43,951 nucleotides of DNA, taken from positions 1-43,951 of the forward strand of contig CANHQK010000014.1 of the NCBI GenBank assembly GCA_947462765.1. Reading direction: 5' to 3'. The number at the start of each line of letters is the position of its first letter. The first letter of the stretch is position 1. The notes beneath the pieces were generated by a model, which did not search any database, was not told where the DNA came from, and was given only the letters and a program-made list of their open reading frames with translations. Position numbers and translations under genes: made by a program. The DNA comes from Bdellovibrionales bacterium (GTDB lineage Bacteria > Bdellovibrionota > UBA1018 > CAIMNF01). Shown one piece after another: positions 31,337 through 39,547 of this stretch.

Positions 31337-31963
31337 TCAGCGCTTGGCGACGAGATTCAGATCGACTTCGAACTGATCATCGATCAGTTTGTCGCCGAGC
31401 TCTTTGACATCAAAAAACTTCTTCGAGTTGTACTTGAGACCGTACTGGGTGCGCTCGATCACGATCTTACCCTTGATTTCAAATCCTCCCTCGACTGGGT
31501 TCATCATTACAGTGGTCGAAAAAGGCTTCTCCACTCCGCGGATGGCCAGGGTCCCTTTGACTTCGACATTGGGCTGGCCTGCCACAATGTTATGAAGCTC
31601 CTTGGCGGATTTGATCGTAAACCTCGCCTCAGGGTGCTTCGACACATCGAAGAAATCCTCGCCCTTCAGGTGACCAACCAACTTTTGATTGTAGCCGGGG
31701 TCTGTCACGTCATCGTTGGTGATCGTGTTCAGGTCGGCAATGATCACTCCACCGCTCAGAGTGTTCTTTTTGAACTCAAACTTGCCGGATTTGAATTGGA
31801 TCTTCCCGGTATGGGAGCCCGCAAGTTTTTTACCCGTCCAAGTTGCATAGCTGGCAGCGGTATCAAGATTGGCCACCGGCTTTACGGGATCGATTTTTTT
31901 GGGACCCGCCACAGCGAAGGAGGAGACGAACAGACCCGACAAGACAAGAATTTTAAGATTCAT
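31337..31963 (-). CDS. YceI-family periplasmic protein
   Basis: A 208-residue protein with signal peptide 1-19 (LKILVLSGLFVSSFAVA). The lipocalin-like YceI barrel binds polyisoprenoid or similar lipids: LDTAASYATWTGKKLAGSHTGKIQFKSGKF, FFDVSKHPEARFTIKSA and VKGTLAIRGVEKP are its conserved elements. The start at 31963 has AAAGGAT at good spacing. A sigma70 promoter lies at 31996-32024 (minus strand). It is followed by the strong terminator in the start of the Tim44-like gene. Confidence 0.93.
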   Translation of the reverse strand: MNLKILVLSGLFVSSFAVAGPKKIDPVKPVANLDTAASYATWTGKKLAGSHTGKIQFKSGKFEFKKNTLSGGVIIADLNTITNDDVTDPGYNQKLVGHLKGEDFFDVSKHPEARFTIKSAKELHNIVAGQPNVEVKGTLAIRGVEKPFSTTVMMNPVEGGFEIKGKIVIERTQYGLKYNSKKFFDVKELGDKLIDDQFEVDLNLVAKR

Positions 31964-31995
31964 TCCAACATCCTTTCTCTATTTGATGTGTGCTG

Positions 31996-32024
31996 AGTGT
32001 AACGTCTGTGCTCGAGGCCTTCAA
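31996..32024 (-). promoter_or_regulatory. sigma70-like promoter of the yceI gene
   Basis: Minus strand: TTGAAG (32024-32019), 17-nt spacer, TACACT (32001-31996). It gives a leader of about 26 nt with a Shine-Dalgarno, the ordinary layout. Confidence 0.5.
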
Positions 32025-32060
32025 TCACAAATGAGCTGGCTCCGGACCCCAACCGCAGGT

Positions 32061-32066
32061 TAAACT
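32061..32066 (+). promoter_or_regulatory. -10-like TAAACT 7 nt before the pirin gene
   Basis: TAAACT (32061-32066), then ACACGTC and the ATG at 32074. No Shine-Dalgarno. Leaderless candidate. Confidence 0.4.
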
Positions 32067-32073
32067 ACACGTC

Positions 32074-32940
32074 ATGAAACAGGTCAGATTCAAGAGACAC
32101 AATCCGAGGACGCACTGGGTCGGAGACGGTTTCCCCGTGAGATCCGTTTTCTCCTACTCCGATATCGCCAGCGAGATCTCTCCCTTCCTGCTCATGGATT
32201 ATGCCAGTCCTACACGATTCCCGCCCACTGACCAGAGAAGAGGCGTTGGGGAACATCCGCACCGTGGATTCGAAACGGTCACGATCGTCTATGAAGGCGA
32301 GGTCGAACACCGGGATTCCGCCGGGGGTGGCGGCACCATCGGTCCGGACGAAGTTCAATGGATGACAGCCGCATCCGGATTGGTTCATGAGGAATTCCAC
32401 GGGCGAGACTATGCACGCAAAGGGGGCCCCTTCGAGATGATCCAACTGTGGGTCAATCTTCCGGCTCGACTGAAAATGAGCTCCCCCTCCTACCAGGGCA
32501 TCACACGGGATCGAATTCCCTCGGTTCAGTTGGGCCAGGAGGGAGGACAGGTCCGTGTGATTGCCGGAGAGTACGAGGGGAATCGTGGACCGGCGCTCAC
32601 GCGTTCTCCGATCAATCTTTGGGATATCCGGATGACTGGACCGACCCGATTCACTTGCCGGGTTCCCGAAGGGCATACTGCGGCTCTTTTTGTATTGAAC
32701 GGCTCGATCCGATTTCCCGATGGAAATCGGGCGAGCGAGGCCGAGCTCGCTGTTCTGGACTCCTCGGGGAATACCATGAGCTTCGAATCCGACGGGCCGG
32801 CCAAACTCCTGTTCCTTGGCGGAGAACCGCTCAACGAGCCCATTATTGGCTACGGCCCTTTTGTCATGAATTCACCAGAGGAAATCCAACAGGCCTTCAT
32901 CGATTACCGGAGCGGTAAAATGGGGAGATTCACCAGTTGA
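32074..32940 (+). CDS. pirin-family bicupin protein
   Basis: A 288-residue cytoplasmic double-cupin protein. The N-terminal cupin carries the metal ligands: EHPHRGFETVTIVYEGEVEHRDS (His pair as in human pirin His56/58) and the later His/Glu of VHEEFHG. Some bacterial pirins have quercetinase activity; others regulate pyruvate metabolism. The role here is not assignable. The last bases overlap the next gene (stop TGA shares bases with a TTG start). Start at ATG 32074 has no Shine-Dalgarno. Confidence 0.88.
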   Translation: MKQVRFKRHNPRTHWVGDGFPVRSVFSYSDIASEISPFLLMDYASPTRFPPTDQRRGVGEHPHRGFETVTIVYEGEVEHRDSAGGGGTIGPDEVQWMTAASGLVHEEFHGRDYARKGGPFEMIQLWVNLPARLKMSSPSYQGITRDRIPSVQLGQEGGQVRVIAGEYEGNRGPALTRSPINLWDIRMTGPTRFTCRVPEGHTAALFVLNGSIRFPDGNRASEAELAVLDSSGNTMSFESDGPAKLLFLGGEPLNEPIIGYGPFVMNSPEEIQQAFIDYRSGKMGRFTS

Positions 32941-33464
32941 ATCTGAACGGCTCATTCCGCCGATGGTGGTGTGCACTTCTGTGGGTGGTGGGAACGGCAT
33001 CGCCCTTTGTTTCGATGGCCGATAGCCCCCGTGTAAAAGAGAAGAACCTGATTGCCGTAGAAGTGCTCGGACGTGGCGGTTACGGTTCAATCCAATACGA
33101 CCGGGTTCTGCATCGACGTTTCTCGATCGGCGCCGGAGTGGGAGCTGTTACGGCCACCACCTATGCTGTCGCGAGGAGCCTCACCTCCGTCACTTCGACT
33201 CGAGTCGAGCCCTGGTACTTTCTCTATGCCAATTATTACCTGGCCGGGGAATACCTCTCCCCATTTCTGACAGCTGGAGGCACTTACCTTTCGGGAAACT
33301 CACGCCTGGACTTCACGTTCTGGCCGGGCGCCGGAATCGAATTCAGGACTCATGTCGGCCCGACCCTCCGGCTGACCTTCTATTTACCCAAAGTCTCACC
33401 GATCGGAATCGTTCCGGGGTACCCGGCGATCTGGTCGGGCCTTTCGCTCGGATACTGTTTTTAA
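32937..33464 (+). CDS. small outer-membrane barrel-like protein
   Basis: A 175-residue protein that starts with TTG at 32937, overlapping the pirin stop by 4 nt; GGGGAG lies 9-10 nt upstream. Signal peptide about 1-28 (RRWWCALLWVVGTASPFVSMA). Mature part is beta-rich with aromatic-ended strands (VEPWYFLYANYYLAGEYLSPFLTAGGTY) and ends SLGYCF, an outer-membrane-like C-terminus. I do not recognise a family. It probably shares a transcript with pirin. An ATG start is not available in frame near this position. Confidence 0.55.
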   Translation: MNLNGSFRRWWCALLWVVGTASPFVSMADSPRVKEKNLIAVEVLGRGGYGSIQYDRVLHRRFSIGAGVGAVTATTYAVARSLTSVTSTRVEPWYFLYANYYLAGEYLSPFLTAGGTYLSGNSRLDFTFWPGAGIEFRTHVGPTLRLTFYLPKVSPIGIVPGYPAIWSGLSLGYCF

Positions 33465-33470
33465 ATCAGG

Positions 33471-35342
33471 CTACTTCAGCCATTCAAGTAGCATGGCCAA
33501 AGCAGGCATGAGGATGGACCCCACCATGGCTTCGCCAGCGATCAACCCTGAAGCGACCGGTGCCGCATAGAGATCGAATGCGCCCCCGGCCCGTACGGAA
33601 AACTTTCTCCAAACCGCAGCGACCACGCACCCGAGACTCGTTGCAATAGTCAGAGAAGGCGGAAGAATGAGAGCGAACCCGAGAGCCGCCGGAATCGGAA
33701 CCCAAGGAAACACCGCTTTTTCCTCGCCGGAGTCGCTCCTGCGACGGATCGAAAGCAACAACTCAAATACGACACCGATGAGGATCGCATAGATCGAAGC
33801 CTTTAGCGCGCCGTAGGGCAAGTAACCCAAACCTTTTTCCATCACAATCGCAAGCGTGGCGATCTTGAGCCCGGTGGGTGCCGAAAGCTGTCCCGGGTTC
33901 AAACCGATCCCGTAGGTCCTTTGAAGGATATCGAATACAAATGGGGTCAGGAAAGCCCCGACCGGGATCACGATCAGCTGGGCCAGAATCAAGGTCTTGA
34001 ACTTTCCACCCAGGCGTTGGGCAACCCAAAACGCCGGCACTACGTTTTCCGACGAGGCCTGTGGGCTGGCGCTGATGTAGGCCGCACTCAGGTTGGACCG
34101 GATAGAAGCCGGCCACAGCAAACCGAAGAGAAACTGGGTCGCATTGGCCATGAGTGAAACAGGACCCGAGCCTGTGATCCCGAGAACACGGAGTCCCGCG
34201 ACAATCAGCAAGGGCTGGATGCCGACCGCCAACAACACTTGCGTCCAGGGCATCTCGAACCAGGTGGTGGTCAACCAGACCAACAACACCAAACTGAACA
34301 AAAGCCCACTAAGGGTCCACCAAATCGGGATCTCCTCATCAGCCTGGGACTCGAACACCGTCTCGGTTGCCTGGCCCTTCCGTTCCAACAGATTGCGGAT
34401 CACCGGAATCACCACGCTCGTGACAGCAGCCGCAACCATCATTGCAGTCGCCGGCCACATCATCCACTGCACCACATACTTGAAGTGGCTCCCAGCCGAG
34501 ACAAATTCAGCACCTTTACCGCAATAGTCGCTCAAAAATGAGAGTACCTGTTCCTTTTCTGTACCGGAAAGCGTTGAATAATTCGCGAGGTGGTTCGCGC
34601 ATGTGGCAAAATGCTCGGAAGCGACTCCCGATAACGCTGCGAAACCCGCCACCTTTTCGCCGAAAGCGTTCAGAATCCACGTCCCGAGCAATCCGGACAA
34701 CCCGACCGACAAGGGCACGAGCATCCCGAGGCCGATCGCGGCAAACTCGAGTCCAAGACTCATGTTCAAAGCCGCATTGCCCACAATCGGAGTGATCACG
34801 CCCAACCCGTCCCGGAGAAAAGTCAGGAATCCGGAAACACCGGTCATGGAAATCAGAACGTCACGCCGCTTTTTGGTGGTTTCTCCCGAATCCGGATCGG
34901 ACAGAGTCTGGGCGATGCTCAACGTGGCACGACTCCCCGGCCAAGGAATAAAGCGATCCCGAAGAACGGTCTGTCTTGGCAGGATGCCCATGAATACTCC
35001 GAGATTGGCGGACACGAGCAACCAGACGAACATCTGGAGGTGAGTGGGATTGAACCCGATCTCCCTCCCGAACACGGATTTCACGTAAAAAAACGCCGCG
35101 AGGATCACCACCATGAACGCGATGCCCGAAACCATCCCGATCATGGTCTGGATGATATTCAACTGAATGGCGAGCTCCTTACCGCGATACCGGCCACCGA
35201 GAGCGAATGCTGCCAGGAACATGCCACCCATGGTCAGATCCACGCTCTGCCCGAGCTTCAAAGTGACATAAGGGGTAGCGGCCGCAGCCAACGCACAAAG
35301 CAGGATACCGAGCAGGATCGATCGCCAATTCAATTCATTCAT
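33471..35342 (-). CDS. OPT-family oligopeptide transporter (second copy)
   Basis: A 623-residue polytopic membrane protein. The N-terminal SILLGILLCALAAAATPYVTLKLGQSVDL is the OPT opening motif, and LAAFALGGRYRGKELAIQLNIIQTM follows. Many hydrophobic segments continue to the C-terminus (LIAGEAMVGSILMPALAMLLEWLK). It is clearly divergent from the OPT protein at 14.2 kb, so this is an old paralogue or a separate acquisition. Substrate unknown. The start at 35342 is preceded by a weak AGGAT. It converges with the barrel protein gene, 6 nt away. Confidence 0.78.
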   Translation of the reverse strand: MNELNWRSILLGILLCALAAAATPYVTLKLGQSVDLTMGGMFLAAFALGGRYRGKELAIQLNIIQTMIGMVSGIAFMVVILAAFFYVKSVFGREIGFNPTHLQMFVWLLVSANLGVFMGILPRQTVLRDRFIPWPGSRATLSIAQTLSDPDSGETTKKRRDVLISMTGVSGFLTFLRDGLGVITPIVGNAALNMSLGLEFAAIGLGMLVPLSVGLSGLLGTWILNAFGEKVAGFAALSGVASEHFATCANHLANYSTLSGTEKEQVLSFLSDYCGKGAEFVSAGSHFKYVVQWMMWPATAMMVAAAVTSVVIPVIRNLLERKGQATETVFESQADEEIPIWWTLSGLLFSLVLLVWLTTTWFEMPWTQVLLAVGIQPLLIVAGLRVLGITGSGPVSLMANATQFLFGLLWPASIRSNLSAAYISASPQASSENVVPAFWVAQRLGGKFKTLILAQLIVIPVGAFLTPFVFDILQRTYGIGLNPGQLSAPTGLKIATLAIVMEKGLGYLPYGALKASIYAILIGVVFELLLSIRRRSDSGEEKAVFPWVPIPAALGFALILPPSLTIATSLGCVVAAVWRKFSVRAGGAFDLYAAPVASGLIAGEAMVGSILMPALAMLLEWLK

Positions 35343-35384
35343 GGGGGGGATCCTATCCGACCCCCCAACTGAAAACAATCGGGA

Positions 35385-35858
35385 TTAACGCTTCGAGCCG
35401 GAATCCGAAGACTCAAGATAGCTGAGATTTCCACACACCGATTCTTCCGCCAATTCGGCAGAATCGCGGTGATTCAAGAGTTCGATCCGTACAGTGAGGG
35501 CTGTACGGTACCGGTTGATCTCAACCCGTTTTGCAATATAAGGGAAATACGACCCGAAACCGTTCTGCTTCACAATGTACACTCCGGTTTTGATCTCACC
35601 GGAATAAGCATCAGCACCATCAGTGGTGAGGGTGCTCTTGGAGCCCTCGATTTTCTCGACCGACATCCTGCGCTCTAGAATCTGTGAGATGATCTCCGAC
35701 TCCGCCGAGCGGCTGTCTTTGACTTTGAGCTCCGTCACACAGGTCGCCTCCACCATCTCGCGGTCTTCCGCCGCCACTTTGCCCGTATCGAGACGGTAAA
35801 CCGCTGCTTGAGCCGAACACATCGAAAACATCAAAAAACAAAACAACGCTGGTTTCAT
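35385..35858 (-). CDS. secreted protein, unknown
   Basis: A 157-residue protein with signal peptide 1-18 (ALFCFLMFSMCSAQA). The mature domain is mixed alpha/beta with two Cys (ATCVTEL and ESVCGNL). No family recognised. It has a good promoter (35877-35904, minus) and GGAG 5 nt before the ATG. Next to it on the 3' side lies the OPT gene, 42 nt away on the same strand; a link is possible but weak. Confidence 0.6.
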   Translation of the reverse strand: MKPALFCFLMFSMCSAQAAVYRLDTGKVAAEDREMVEATCVTELKVKDSRSAESEIISQILERRMSVEKIEGSKSTLTTDGADAYSGEIKTGVYIVKQNGFGSYFPYIAKRVEINRYRTALTVRIELLNHRDSAELAEESVCGNLSYLESSDSGSKR

Positions 35859-35876
35859 AAGTACTCCGAGGGGCGC

Positions 35877-35904
35877 ATCTTATCAAAAAACGCAGGTAGG
35901 TCAA
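35877..35904 (-). promoter_or_regulatory. sigma70-like promoter next to an AT-rich tract
   Basis: Minus strand: TTGACC (35904-35899), 16-nt spacer ending TGA, TAAGAT (35882-35877). Upstream of it (35905-35940 in plus coordinates) is an AT-rich tract that could act as an UP element. It would give a leader of about 11 nt before a GGAG ribosome binding site at 35863-35866, a short leader. It lies in the 144-nt gap between two divergent genes. Confidence 0.55.
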
Positions 35905-36002
35905 TGTTTATTTACATAAAATTTATTCAATAAAATTAACCCTCGGACTGTGTCGGCATTTACACACTTCACGCCTCGACCTCTACGAGAGACATTTATA
36001 AG

Positions 36003-37268
36003 ATGCGTGTCTTTTGGGTCAGGACCAGTCTGCTTTGCTCGGCCTTTGTCCTGGCTTTTTCAAGTGCTTTCGCCTCAGTGCCCCTACCGGCCACTCCTCC
36101 TGTGGCTTGCGAATGCACCTCCCCGGACGGATTGAGGCCCTGCGGAGTCCTGCCAGCCTTCATGAACCAGACCCCGGAGGTGATCGCCCGGAAGCTGGGT
36201 TTCGACGTACCCAAAGATCACAAACGCCTGAAAACGCTCACTGATCCATCTGCACTCCTCAAGGCTTTTGTGGGGTTCCTCGAGAAAAGCGACCGGTCCA
36301 GGCTTTTCTATCCGGAATATTACACCCGAGCCACCCAAGATGCCTCGGTCCTGACTCTTCAGAGCAAATTCATCCCCAAGAGCCCCACAGAAATGGATGA
36401 GTACTTCCGATGTTCCATACCGGAAAACAAGTACTGTCTCTATCGAAAGAAACTCAGGCCCTACCTGGGACTGGCGGCGAAGGTCTCAGGCTTCGATTAC
36501 TCCTTCCTGGCCTGTCAATCTTATGTGGAAAGCCGCTTCCAGCACGATGCTCGCTCATCCGTCGGAGCGATCGGATTCTCGCAAATCAGGCCGATGAACA
36601 TCGACCACATGAATAGGATTCTGAAGCAAGCCCAGAAAGTCGCCGTCAAGCGACGCCCGGCCAGTTCGATGCATCCCAAGGAAGCTCGAATCCAGACGGT
36701 ACAAAACGAAATTGCGGGGCTTTGGGAAGAGTTCTGGAAAGATACCCGGAACGTCCCTGCCAAACTCTGCAAAAATGATCTGACCTGCTACCGACAGGCC
36801 TTTTTGGCCCAAGCCATGGCGCTCAAGACCGACATGCTGATCATGGCAACCACCTCCACCGGTCTCCGCGTCGGCTTCGATGAAGACGGGGACTTCCGCG
36901 TCGAGGACATGGACAAGGGTGATTCCCTGCTCATCCTGGCAGGAAGCTACAACCTAGGAGTCACTCGTACCATCCGGTTGTTGTCGACCTTCTGCAGTGG
37001 AACCCAGAAACTCAAAGAATGTCTGGACCGGATGACCGAGGGACGATTCGAAGATCCGAAACTGGAGAATGAAAGAAAAAGGGATGTGAGGGCTATCGTC
37101 AATTACGTGATGCGGATCCGGGACTGCTCCCAACAACATTCAGCCGAGCAACTCGATTTCGATGACGATGTCAGGTGGACTCCGAAGACCAGGACGGTCC
37201 GGCAGAATGAGCAGCGTGACCGGGTTTCAAAATGCCTGCTCAATCCCTGCCCGTACCGTAACCTTTAA
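36003..37268 (+). CDS. exported lytic transglycosylase-like protein
   Basis: A 421-residue protein with signal peptide about 1-24 (LLCSAFVLAFSSAFA). A catalytic-type SLT stretch sits at about 165-200: GFDYSFLACQSYVESRFQHDARSSVGAIGFSQIRP with Glu176 as the expected acid. After it come 100 residues that do not look like the usual SLT core, then ILAGSYNLGVTRT, which resembles the AYN-LG element of SLT enzymes. So the domain is present but carries a long insertion. There is a pre-domain of about 130 residues of unknown role with paired Cys. It acts on peptidoglycan if active. The start at 36003 has no strong ribosome binding site. A terminator follows. Confidence 0.8.
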   Translation: MRVFWVRTSLLCSAFVLAFSSAFASVPLPATPPVACECTSPDGLRPCGVLPAFMNQTPEVIARKLGFDVPKDHKRLKTLTDPSALLKAFVGFLEKSDRSRLFYPEYYTRATQDASVLTLQSKFIPKSPTEMDEYFRCSIPENKYCLYRKKLRPYLGLAAKVSGFDYSFLACQSYVESRFQHDARSSVGAIGFSQIRPMNIDHMNRILKQAQKVAVKRRPASSMHPKEARIQTVQNEIAGLWEEFWKDTRNVPAKLCKNDLTCYRQAFLAQAMALKTDMLIMATTSTGLRVGFDEDGDFRVEDMDKGDSLLILAGSYNLGVTRTIRLLSTFCSGTQKLKECLDRMTEGRFEDPKLENERKRDVRAIVNYVMRIRDCSQQHSAEQLDFDDDVRWTPKTRTVRQNEQRDRVSKCLLNPCPYRNL

Positions 37269-37273
37269 AGCAA

Positions 37274-37306
37274 AACCGGCGCCCCCAGTTGAAGGGAGCG
37301 CCGGTT
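37274..37306. terminator. terminator between convergent genes
   Basis: Arms AACCGGCGC (37274-37282) and GCGCCGGTT (37298-37306), 9 bp plus partly paired C/G inside. On the minus strand the second arm is followed by TTGCTTT-like sequence, so it best serves the minus-strand gene at 37327-37848. On the plus strand the tail (CAGTT) is poor. Confidence 0.7.
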
Positions 37307-37326
37307 CAGTTACAGATCAGTCCGAT

Positions 37327-37848
37327 TCACTCAGCCGAGAAAAACGGAAAACCGTTATCCATGATGTAGCGGATGGTGTAATACGTGACCGCGCCCACAA
37401 TCACCACACCGGCAACGATCAGAATCGGATTCTGACCGCCCTTGCCACCGAGGAAGTTGGCTCCAGTGGACTTCGAGTTTTCGAGGAACTTCATCGCCAA
37501 CTGGCTGGCAGCATCAGGAGAGATCGCTCCCTCTTTCATGGCAAGCAGCAGACGATCGAAGTCGATCCGGGTTTCCCGATCGAGGATGTGATTCCTGACG
37601 TAATCCATCATCTCGATGGGGGTGACTCCATTGGCTTCCAAAACAGAAAGCTGGTCCTTCAGACGAACCAGGGCGATCTCCTTGGAAGCTGGATCGTTGG
37701 CATCGAGGTTCACGCTGGCAGAATAGCGGAATTGCTCGAAGGCTTTTGCGATCATGTCATGATGATCCGCTTGGGTGGCAACAGGGGCTGCAAAAGCCGA
37801 ATTACACACGAGAGCCGCAACCATCAATGCACTGAATACTTTCAACAT
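37327..37848 (-). CDS. exported protein with C-terminal membrane segment, unknown
   Basis: A 173-residue protein with signal peptide 1-20 (LKVFSALMVAALVCNSAFA) and a C-terminal hydrophobic segment (ILIVAGVVIVGAVTYYTIRYIM, about 142-163) preceded by a Gly-rich linker (NFLGGKGGQ). The middle is helical and charged. It looks like a periplasmic helical domain held to the inner membrane. No family recognised. AAGGAG lies 7 nt before the ATG. A perfect 7-bp inverted repeat lies just upstream (37865-37880). Confidence 0.65.
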   Translation of the reverse strand: MLKVFSALMVAALVCNSAFAAPVATQADHHDMIAKAFEQFRYSASVNLDANDPASKEIALVRLKDQLSVLEANGVTPIEMMDYVRNHILDRETRIDFDRLLLAMKEGAISPDAASQLAMKFLENSKSTGANFLGGKGGQNPILIVAGVVIVGAVTYYTIRYIMDNGFPFFSAE

Positions 37849-37864
37849 ACGATCTCCTTTTTCT

Positions 37865-37880
37865 CTCAGATCAATCTGAG
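37865..37880. promoter_or_regulatory. 7-bp inverted repeat in the leader of the 37848 gene
   Basis: CTCAGAT-CA-ATCTGAG, a perfect dyad with a 2-nt spacer, 9 nt from the Shine-Dalgarno. The rest of the 259-nt gap from 37849 to 38107 holds no gene that I can support; it has poly-A/T runs near 38050-38080. The dyad may be an operator or a small hairpin. Confidence 0.4.
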
Positions 37881-38107
37881 GAGACCGTTTTTAGACAGAG
37901 TCGGCACGAAGTTCCAGATGCGGTGCTTTTCCCGCAAGGGGGACGAAAAAACTCTCGGGAGCTTGCCCCGGGGCCCGGATACGCCTGAATCCATTCCCGA
38001 ACCCCGACCTTCCTGTAAACAGGGTGGCAATGCGTCCCACCCGAGATCAAAAAAAAATCACCGGGACCGAAAAAACCGATGGCTGGTCGGGTCATCCGGC
38101 AAAGAAT

Positions 38108-38183
38108 TGGAGCGGCGGACGGGGTTCGAACCCGCGACCTCGAGCTTGGGAAGCTCGCACTCTACCAACTGAGCTACCGCCGC
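38108..38183 (-). tRNA. tRNA-Gly(CCC)
   Basis: 76 nt on the minus strand. The acceptor stem GCGGCGG (38183-38177) pairs with CCGCCGC (38118-38112), then T and an encoded CCA end (38110-38108). D arm GCTC-AGTTGGTA-GAGT, anticodon stem CGAGC/GCTCG with loop TTCCCAA (anticodon CCC), variable loop AGGTC, T arm GCGGG-TTCGAAC-CCCGT with one G-T pair. All conserved positions are present. Confidence 0.95.
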
Positions 38184-38234
38184 ATTCTCCTACGGAACAC
38201 AACCGAGGGTAGTCAAACCCTCTCAGATTTGCAA

Positions 38235-39209
38235 TCAGTCCAGAACCGAGACCTGCTTGGAGTTGAAATCGACCAATAGGAGTTTGAATGCTGACCAGCG
38301 GACCACCGGGATGGCTTCGATCATGCGGTGACACCCCTGCTCTCCCGGACCCCAACTGGAGTCGCGGTAGCAAACCGGCTCCACGCGGGATTGACTTTCC
38401 AACCCCTCCAATGCCGAGGCAAACCGAGAATCGATCTCCATCAAAAACCCGCGGAGCGCTCCGGGTATCAAGAGATCATTCATCACCACGACCTTGCCGG
38501 ACCCATCGCTGAAAACCAGATCTTTCGGTCCCCTGACAACCGAAGAACGGACATTTCTTTCGCGCGCATCGAGAAACCCTAGCTTACCCACCTTTACCCG
38601 CAACTCTTGGGCGATTTTGAGACCGTTTTTCGAGTCGAGGCTCACCGCTCCGCGAGACACGGCATCCACCGAAAAAGACTGCCTCGGAAATGAACTCCGA
38701 TCCGGAAGACCGAGCACTGCCTGATCCATGCGAACCGTTTCCTGATCGTGAACGAAGCCGCTCAGGACAAAAGACCGCTGGTGATCAAAAAAAGAAAAAC
38801 CATTCATCGGTGCCGGACTGAGTTCTGAAACCTTCAAGGGTTTGAAACCCGGAAGCCCCGGCAACCTCAAGTCAGCCATGGGGTCCCCGCATGGGATCCG
38901 TTTCACCTGGTTCAGTCCGGAAAGGAAGGAAACTTCCAAACAACGCTTCTCAGCCCTGTATCGCCGCTTGGACACCCGGCACTCCGCATCGAAAAAATAG
39001 GGGGTGACAGGGACGCCCAGCTCATAGGACATCAACTCCCGGGACAGAATGCCGCCTTTCGTGCGGTAGGGCTGATTCCGGGCCTTTTCAGACAGGACTT
39101 TCAGTTGCTCGGCCTGGAGGATCAACTCCCCGCTCCAAGCGCTTTGAGCCCCAATAAACATACAGAAAACAGCCATGAACATTAGTTGATGTGTCATCAT
39201 GCGGGCCAT
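38235..39209 (-). CDS. exported protein, unknown (324 residues)
   Basis: A 324-residue protein with signal peptide about 1-26 (LMFMAVFCMFIGAQSAWS). The mature part is mixed with several Cys pairs (AECRVSKRRYRAEKRC, RIPCGDP, VCYRDSSWGPGEQGCH), so disulfides are likely. I do not recognise a family. Three ATG codons lie close together (39209, 39200, 39197). The minus-strand sequence TTGCGC and a GATACAT-like box just upstream of 39209 would favour one of the inner ATGs as a leaderless start. It is divergent from the PepSY gene (81 nt). The tRNA gene lies downstream, 51 nt away. Confidence 0.6.
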   Translation of the reverse strand: MARMMTHQLMFMAVFCMFIGAQSAWSGELILQAEQLKVLSEKARNQPYRTKGGILSRELMSYELGVPVTPYFFDAECRVSKRRYRAEKRCLEVSFLSGLNQVKRIPCGDPMADLRLPGLPGFKPLKVSELSPAPMNGFSFFDHQRSFVLSGFVHDQETVRMDQAVLGLPDRSSFPRQSFSVDAVSRGAVSLDSKNGLKIAQELRVKVGKLGFLDARERNVRSSVVRGPKDLVFSDGSGKVVVMNDLLIPGALRGFLMEIDSRFASALEGLESQSRVEPVCYRDSSWGPGEQGCHRMIEAIPVVRWSAFKLLLVDFNSKQVSVLD

Positions 39210-39289
39210 GTATCACAAAATGACGCTTAGCGCAAGTTTTTTCGGCGCAAGATATGCTACGACTAAAGTCCCAATACAAGGAGCTCCTC

Positions 39290-39547
39290 ATGAATCTGCT
39301 TTTTTTGACTGTCACTCTTGGCCTGATGACCTACCCCGCCCACGCAAAAAAGAATTGCACCACTGAGCCCAAAGAAAAGTGGATGAGTGTCGAGGATTTC
39401 AAGAAACAGAAAGAGGCGGAAGGATTCCAGATCCGGAAATTCAAGCAGCCGGGAACTTGCTACGAAATCTACGGGAAAGACAAAACCGGGAAAAAAGTAG
39501 AAGTGTATTTCAATCCGGTTGACGGGAGCGTAGTCAAATCCAAGTGA
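39290..39547 (+). CDS. small secreted PepSY-type protein
   Basis: An 85-residue protein with signal peptide 1-19 (LLFLTVTLGLMTYPAHA). The mature part is a single PepSY-like domain: W-x-SVEDFKKQKEAEGFQIRKFK...CYEIYGKDKTGKKVEVYFNPVDGSVV, with the ending pattern D-P-x-x-G-x-V of PepSY_2. Such proteins can bind or inhibit peptidases, or act in metal and membrane systems. AAGGAG precedes the ATG at a good distance; TATGCT (39253-39258) is a possible -10. The stop overlaps the GTG start of the porin gene by 4 nt. Confidence 0.75.
   Translation: MNLLFLTVTLGLMTYPAHAKKNCTTEPKEKWMSVEDFKKQKEAEGFQIRKFKQPGTCYEIYGKDKTGKKVEVYFNPVDGSVVKSK

Noticed and set aside
31253-31996. Plus-strand frame opposite yceI
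   Set aside because: Covers a certain YceI gene and its terminator; no features of its own.
37874-38107. Small RNA or gene in the gap before the tRNA
   Set aside because: A-runs and short repeats only; no promoter-terminator pair or frame that I can support.
37162-38172. Long plus-strand open frame of 336 codons across 37.2-38.2 kb
   Set aside because: It lies antisense to a gene with signal peptide, ribosome binding site and terminator (37327-37848) and runs through a tRNA gene; no ribosome binding site or family match.
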